64,000 nt of DNA from Cellulosimicrobium sp. Marseille-Q4280 (GTDB taxonomy: Bacteria; Actinomycetota; Actinomycetes; Actinomycetales; Cellulomonadaceae). Shown here piece after piece: positions 60,123 through 64,000 of the stretch (within the stretch, counting starts at the first letter, position 1; the number at the start of each line of letters is the position of its first letter). Position numbers and translations under genes: made by a program. The notes under the pieces were generated by a model. The model saw only the letters and a program-made list of their open reading frames with translations, was not told the DNA's origin and did no database searches. The stretch spans positions 310,001-374,000 of the forward strand of contig NZ_CALPBY010000002.1 in NCBI RefSeq assembly GCF_943181405.1, read 5' to 3'.

Positions 60123-61520
60123 ATGGCCAGGCCCACACCCCTCTCCGGATTCCCCGAATGGCTGCCCGACGGACGGATCGTCGAGCAGCACGTCCTCGAC
60201 GTGCTGCGCCGCACGTTCGAGCTGCACGGCTTCGCGGGGGTCGAGACGCGCGCGGTGGAGCCGCTCGACCAGCTGCTGCGCAAGGGCGAGACGTCCAAGG
60301 AGGTCTACGTCCTGCGCCGGCTCCAGGAGGAGCCGGGGGAGGGCGACGAGGCCCGGACCGGGCGACCCGAGAAGCAGCTCGGCCTCCACTTCGACCTCAC
60401 CGTCCCGTTCGCCCGCTACGTGCTCGAGAACGCCGGGCACCTCGCGTTCCCGTTCAAGCGGTACCAGATCCAGAAGGTCTGGCGTGGCGAGCGCCCCCAG
60501 GACGGGCGGTTCCGTGAGTTCACGCAGGCGGACATCGACGTCGTCGGCGCCGGCGAGCTGCCGTACCACTTCGAGGTCGAGCTCCCGCTCGTCATGGCCG
60601 AGGCGCTCGGTGCGCTGCGCGAGATCGGCGTCCCCGAGGTCCGCGTCCTCGTCAACAACCGGCGCGTCGCCGAGGGCTTCTACCGCGGGCTCGGGCTCGA
60701 CGCCGTCGACGACGTGCTGCGCCAGATCGACAAGCTCGACAAGATCGGCCCCGACAAGGTCGCCGACCTCCTCGTCGCGGAGGCCGGCGCGACGCCCGAG
60801 CAGGCGGACGCGTGCCTGGCGCTCGCCGCGATCAGCGGCACGGACACGTCCGTCGTCGACCGCGTGCGGGCGCTCGCCGCCGAACGAGGCGTGACGAGCG
60901 AGCTCATGGAGACGGGGCTGGCCGAGCTCGCCGCCATCGTCGAGGCGGCGAGCGTGCGCGCTCCCGGGGTCGTCGTCGCGGACCTCAAGATCGCGCGCGG
61001 CCTCGACTACTACACGGGCTCCGTCTACGAGACCGTGCTCGTGGGGCACGAGCAGCTCGGCTCGATCTGCTCCGGCGGCCGTTACGACACGCTCGCGTCC
61101 GACGGCGCGACGACCTACCCGGGAGTCGGGCTCTCGGTCGGCGTCTCGCGCCTCGTCTCGCGCCTGCTGTCGGCGGGTCTGGTGCGTGCCACGCGTTCGG
61201 TGCCCAGCGCCGTCGTGGTTGCCGTGACGAGCGAGGAGTCACGACCGGCGTCGGACGCGGTGGCCACCGCGCTGCGTGCGCGCGGGATCCCGGTCGAGGT
61301 CGCGCCGAGCGCGGCGAAGTTCGGCAAGCAGATCCGGTACGCCGACCGACGTGGCATCCCGTTCGTGTGGTTCCCCGCCGACGGGCAGCTCGACGACGCG
61401 GGCGACACGCGACCCGACCAGGTCAAGGACATCCGGTCCGGCGAGCAGGTCGACGCGGACGCGGCGTCGTGGGTTCCGCCCGCCGAGGACCTCTGGCCCC
61501 GGGCCGTGCCCGGGGCCTGA
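60123..61520 (+). CDS. hisS: Histidyl-tRNA synthetase
   Basis: Charges tRNA-His; 465 residues, class II. Landmarks: LHFDLTVPFARYVLEN, RYQIQKVWRGERPQDGRFRE, FTQADIDVVG, the histidine-binding RGLDYYTGSVYE, and SICSGGRYDTLA, with the anticodon domain at the C-terminus (GIPVEVAPSAAKFGKQIRYA). GGAAGGA lies 8 nt before the ATG. It follows the MBL gene as in other actinobacteria. Confidence 0.97.
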   Translation: MARPTPLSGFPEWLPDGRIVEQHVLDVLRRTFELHGFAGVETRAVEPLDQLLRKGETSKEVYVLRRLQEEPGEGDEARTGRPEKQLGLHFDLTVPFARYVLENAGHLAFPFKRYQIQKVWRGERPQDGRFREFTQADIDVVGAGELPYHFEVELPLVMAEALGALREIGVPEVRVLVNNRRVAEGFYRGLGLDAVDDVLRQIDKLDKIGPDKVADLLVAEAGATPEQADACLALAAISGTDTSVVDRVRALAAERGVTSELMETGLAELAAIVEAASVRAPGVVVADLKIARGLDYYTGSVYETVLVGHEQLGSICSGGRYDTLASDGATTYPGVGLSVGVSRLVSRLLSAGLVRATRSVPSAVVVAVTSEESRPASDAVATALRARGIPVEVAPSAAKFGKQIRYADRRGIPFVWFPADGQLDDAGDTRPDQVKDIRSGEQVDADAASWVPPAEDLWPRAVPGA

Positions 61521-61521
61521 T

Positions 61522-61552
61522 CCCCGCGCACCGCGGTGTGCGGCGTCGGGGT
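61522..61552. terminator. Hairpin between hisS and the ECF genes
   Basis: CCCCG...CGGGG enclosing a CGCAC/GTGTGCG inner arm, in the 41-bp gap between convergent genes. Probably bidirectional. Confidence 0.4.
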
Positions 61553-61561
61553 GCTCGCCGG

Positions 61562-62335
61562 TCAGCCGGTGAGCGCACCGAGGCCGGTCAGCCAGCCTGC
61601 GCGCGCGCCGAGCACGACGACGCCCGCGGCCGCGGCGAGGACGGCCACGCCCGCGAGCACGTCGAGCGGGCCGAGAGCGACCGGTCGGGAGGTCGTGCGC
61701 GGCCCCGCCCCGAGCCCGCGTGACTCGAGGGCGATCGCGAGGCGTTCGGACCGCCGGATCGCGCCGACGAGCAGCGCGAAGGCCGCGGCGCCCAGCGCGC
61801 GGGGAGAGCGCGGGAGGTGCCCCGCGGTGCGACGCGGGTCACGGACCGCCTGCGCGCACCGGATCGTGTGCCACGTGCCGGGGAGCTCCTCCAGCAGCCG
61901 GTGCGCCGCGAGCACGGCGAACGTCCACGTGGCGGGCAGCCGGGCGTGCTGGTGCAGGCTCGTCATGAGGCGCACCGGATCGGTCGTCAGCACGAGGGTC
62001 AGGGAGAGGACGCCGACGAACAGCGTGCGCAGCGCGAGCGAGACGCCGATCGTCAGCCCGGTCGAGCCGACGGTGACGGGGCCGATCACGACGGTGTCGC
62101 CGCCCGGGCGGGTCAGGACGTTGACCACGAGCAGGCTCGTCGCGAGCACGAGGAACGGCACGTGGCCCACGGCGACGGCCCGCAGCGGCACCCGCCCGAG
62201 CGCCAGGAGCGCGGCGAGCGCGAGGCCGTAGCCGATCGCGGGGGTCACGGGGTCCGTCACGAGCAGCGCGGCGGTCGACAGCACCAGCACCGTCGCGAGC
62301 TTCACGGTCGGGTTCCACCGGGCGAGCGGGCTCAT
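61562..62335 (-). CDS. ECF transporter T component (EcfT)
   Basis: A 257-residue membrane protein with five or six helices; it couples the ATPases to a substrate-binding S protein. Starts MSPLARWNPTVKLATVLVLS, has ARLPATWTFAVLAAHRLLEE, and the ATPase-contact motif ALESRGLGAG near the C-terminus (usually A-R-G). Its ATG overlaps the ATPase gene stop by ATGA. Substrate unknown: the S component is not in the window. Confidence 0.88.
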   Translation of the reverse strand: MSPLARWNPTVKLATVLVLSTAALLVTDPVTPAIGYGLALAALLALGRVPLRAVAVGHVPFLVLATSLLVVNVLTRPGGDTVVIGPVTVGSTGLTIGVSLALRTLFVGVLSLTLVLTTDPVRLMTSLHQHARLPATWTFAVLAAHRLLEELPGTWHTIRCAQAVRDPRRTAGHLPRSPRALGAAAFALLVGAIRRSERLAIALESRGLGAGPRTTSRPVALGPLDVLAGVAVLAAAAGVVVLGARAGWLTGLGALTG

Positions 62336-64000
62336 CCGTGCACCGCCGGGACGCGGTCGCCGTGGCCGGGCCGGCACCGGGCGAGGAGCGCGTCGTCGAG
62401 CGCACGGACGAGCGCGCGCAGCCCGACGCCCTCGCCCCGGCCCGTGCGCGCCCACCACTCGAGCAGCGGCGGCCGGGCGAGCCGCGCACCGGCGCACAGC
62501 GCGTCGTCGGCGAGCGCCGCCGACGTCTCACGGTCCGCGACGACCTCGCCGTCGACGACGACGGCCACGCGGTCGGCGACCCGCGCGACGAGGGTCAGGT
62601 CGTGCGTGACGAGCGCGACCGCGCCCCCGCGGTCGGCGAGGTCCCGCAGGACCCGGGCGGTCGCGTCGGACTGGGCGCGGTCGAGGCCGAAGGTCGGTTC
62701 GTCCGCGAGCAGGACCGGGGGATCGAGCACCGTCGCGGTCGCGAGGGACAACCGCCGCTGCTCGCCGCCCGACAGGCGGAACGGGTTCGCGTCGGCGAGG
62801 TGGGTGAGCCCGTACGCCGCGAGCGTCCGCGCGACGCGCTCGTCGAGGTCCGCGACGCCCGCGAGGCGTGGCGACCACGCGACCTCGTCGCGCACGGTCC
62901 GTGCGAGGAGCTGGTGCTCGGGGTCCTGGAAGACCATCGCGACGGGCGCCGGCCCCGCCACGGTCAGCGTGCCCGACCTCGGTTCCAGCCCGGCGAGCCC
63001 GCGCAGCAGCGTGGACTTCCCGCTCCCGTTGGGTCCGACGACGGCGAGCACCTCGCCGACGTGCAGGTCGAGGTCGACGTCGCGCACGACCGGTGCGCCG
63101 GACCGTGTCACCGTGAACGCGCGCGCACGGAGCGCCACGGGGGGTGCCGGCGTGCCTGCCGTGGCAGGCAGGGCCCGCCCGGCCCGCGCCGGACGGTCGG
63201 CGGACGGGCCGGTGCGCGAGGAGGAGGCGAGGTCGACGAGCCACGCGTCGGTGCGGTCGGAGCCGAGAGGCCCGGGGGCCCCTGCGGCCTCGAGCAGGAC
63301 GTCGAGAGGGAGCCAGCAGCCGAGCTCGAGGAGCCGCTGCGCGTGCTCGCGCAGGACGGCGCGGGTGGAGCCGTGCGCGACGACGCGCCCGCTGTCGTCG
63401 AGCACGAGCGTGGCGTCGGGCAGGTCGCCGAGCTCGTCGAGGCGGTGCTCGACCACGACGAGCGCCCGGCGCCGCCCCGGGCCGTCGGCGAGCCGGGCGA
63501 CGAGGGCACCCACCTCGCGCGCGCCCTGAGGGTCGAGGAGCGCGGTGGGTTCGTCGAGGACGAGCAGCGCGGGGTCGGTGACGAGCGCGGCGGCGAGCGC
63601 GACGCGCTGCGCCTCGCCGCCGGAGAGCGCGTGCGTCGACCGCGAGCGCAGGTGCGTCGCCCCCGCCGCGGCGAGGGCGTGCTCGGTCCGGTCGTCGACC
63701 GTGGCCGGGTCGGCGGCGCGGTTCTCGAGCGCGAAGCGCAGCTCGTCCTCGACGCCGCCGAGGCACAGCTGGTCGCCGGGGCTCTGCTGCACCAGGCCGA
63801 TCTCCGCGGCGAGGCGTGCCACAGGGACCTCCCGGGGGTCGTGGCCGGCGACCTGCACGTCGCCGGTCACGTGCCCGGGCAGCGTGTGCGGGACGACCCC
63901 GGTGAGGACACGCAGGAGCGTCGACTTGCCGCACCCGGACGGTCCGACGACGAGCAGCCCGGTCCCCTCCGCGACCTCGAGGCTCACCGCGTCGAGCACG
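62332..64000 (-). CDS. ECF transporter ATPase with two fused ABC domains (5' end beyond window)
   Basis: An energy-coupling ABC protein with two nucleotide-binding domains in one chain. The first has VVGPSGCGKSTLL, VQQSPGDQLCLGGVEDELRF (Q-loop), LSGGEAQRVALAAAL and LVLDEPTALLDP; the second has VVGPNGSGKSTLL, VFQDPEHQLLARTVRDE, LSGGEQRRLSLATA and LLADEPTFGLD. Fused A1-A2 ATPases like this occur in actinobacterial ECF systems. Start codon and possibly the S-component gene lie beyond the right edge. At least 555 residues are visible. Confidence 0.9.
   Translation of the reverse strand, partial: VLDAVSLEVAEGTGLLVVGPSGCGKSTLLRVLTGVVPHTLPGHVTGDVQVAGHDPREVPVARLAAEIGLVQQSPGDQLCLGGVEDELRFALENRAADPATVDDRTEHALAAAGATHLRSRSTHALSGGEAQRVALAAALVTDPALLVLDEPTALLDPQGAREVGALVARLADGPGRRRALVVVEHRLDELGDLPDATLVLDDSGRVVAHGSTRAVLREHAQRLLELGCWLPLDVLLEAAGAPGPLGSDRTDAWLVDLASSSRTGPSADRPARAGRALPATAGTPAPPVALRARAFTVTRSGAPVVRDVDLDLHVGEVLAVVGPNGSGKSTLLRGLAGLEPRSGTLTVAGPAPVAMVFQDPEHQLLARTVRDEVAWSPRLAGVADLDERVARTLAAYGLTHLADANPFRLSGGEQRRLSLATATVLDPPVLLADEPTFGLDRAQSDATARVLRDLADRGGAVALVTHDLTLVARVADRVAVVVDGEVVADRETSAALADDALCAGARLARPPLLEWWARTGRGEGVGLRALVRALDDALLARCRPGHGDRVPAVHG

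Overview
The window is about 64 kb of very GC-rich, gene-dense chromosome with a strong G/C third-codon bias, many GTG starts and many 4-bp ATGA/GTGA gene overlaps. The gene content and order point to an actinobacterium: DUF3000, a PIM-type lipid cluster (pgsA, acyltransferase, pimA-like), the pdxS-pdxT-yebC-ruvCAB-yajC-secDF-apt-rel block, and a DUF349 gene beside a PPIase. A D-aspartate-ligase-like ATP-grasp gene next to an aspartate racemase suggests a Micrococcales lineage with an L-Lys/L-Orn-D-Asp cell-wall bridge (Cellulomonadaceae or Promicromonosporaceae-like). That placement is inference. No phage, transposon, integrase or CRISPR array is visible.

Region 1 (1-31.4 kb, accessory and metabolic). 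DUF3000 (partial); gnd, ATP-grasp ligase and racemase operon; RibD-like reductase divergent from zapE; glgX-treY-treZ-ppk2 operon (glycogen to trehalose, plus polyphosphate kinase); small regulatory-looking genes and HrpB; a tandemly duplicated tRNA Gly-Cys-Val triad; pabB-pabC; a tRNA-Val(CAC). Then comes a phosphonate locus at 22.7-31.4 kb: a PhnX-like HAD hydrolase, a FAD amine oxidase, a GntR regulator, a zinc alcohol dehydrogenase, a PhnE double permease, PhnC, PhnD and a PhnM-like amidohydrolase. GTTCACC-type PHO-box sequences lie in both of its divergent promoter regions.

Region 2 (31.4-64 kb, mostly conserved core). CYTH-CHAD protein, a small helical protein, then thrS-HIT-pgsA-acyltransferase-pimA-membrane protein (phosphatidylinositol mannoside synthesis); pdxS, Nudix, pdxT (vitamin B6); yebC; ruvC, ruvAB (Holliday junction processing); yajC-secD-secF (protein export); apt; rel. 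A stand-alone DNA ligase, a LigD-type polymerase and an AbiEi-like orphan sit between rel and the conserved DUF349-PPIase-MBL-hisS segment. DUF349 carries an apparent one-base frameshift in a C/G homopolymer. The window ends with an ECF transporter T component and a double-ATPase protein that runs off the edge.

Regulatory theme. At least a dozen genes start 6-8 nt after a TANNNT hexamer with no Shine-Dalgarno sequence, which is the signature of leaderless transcription. In three cases the upstream gene's TAG stop codon forms the first three bases of the next gene's -10 box. Two divergent gene pairs share the same 37-bp compact layout.
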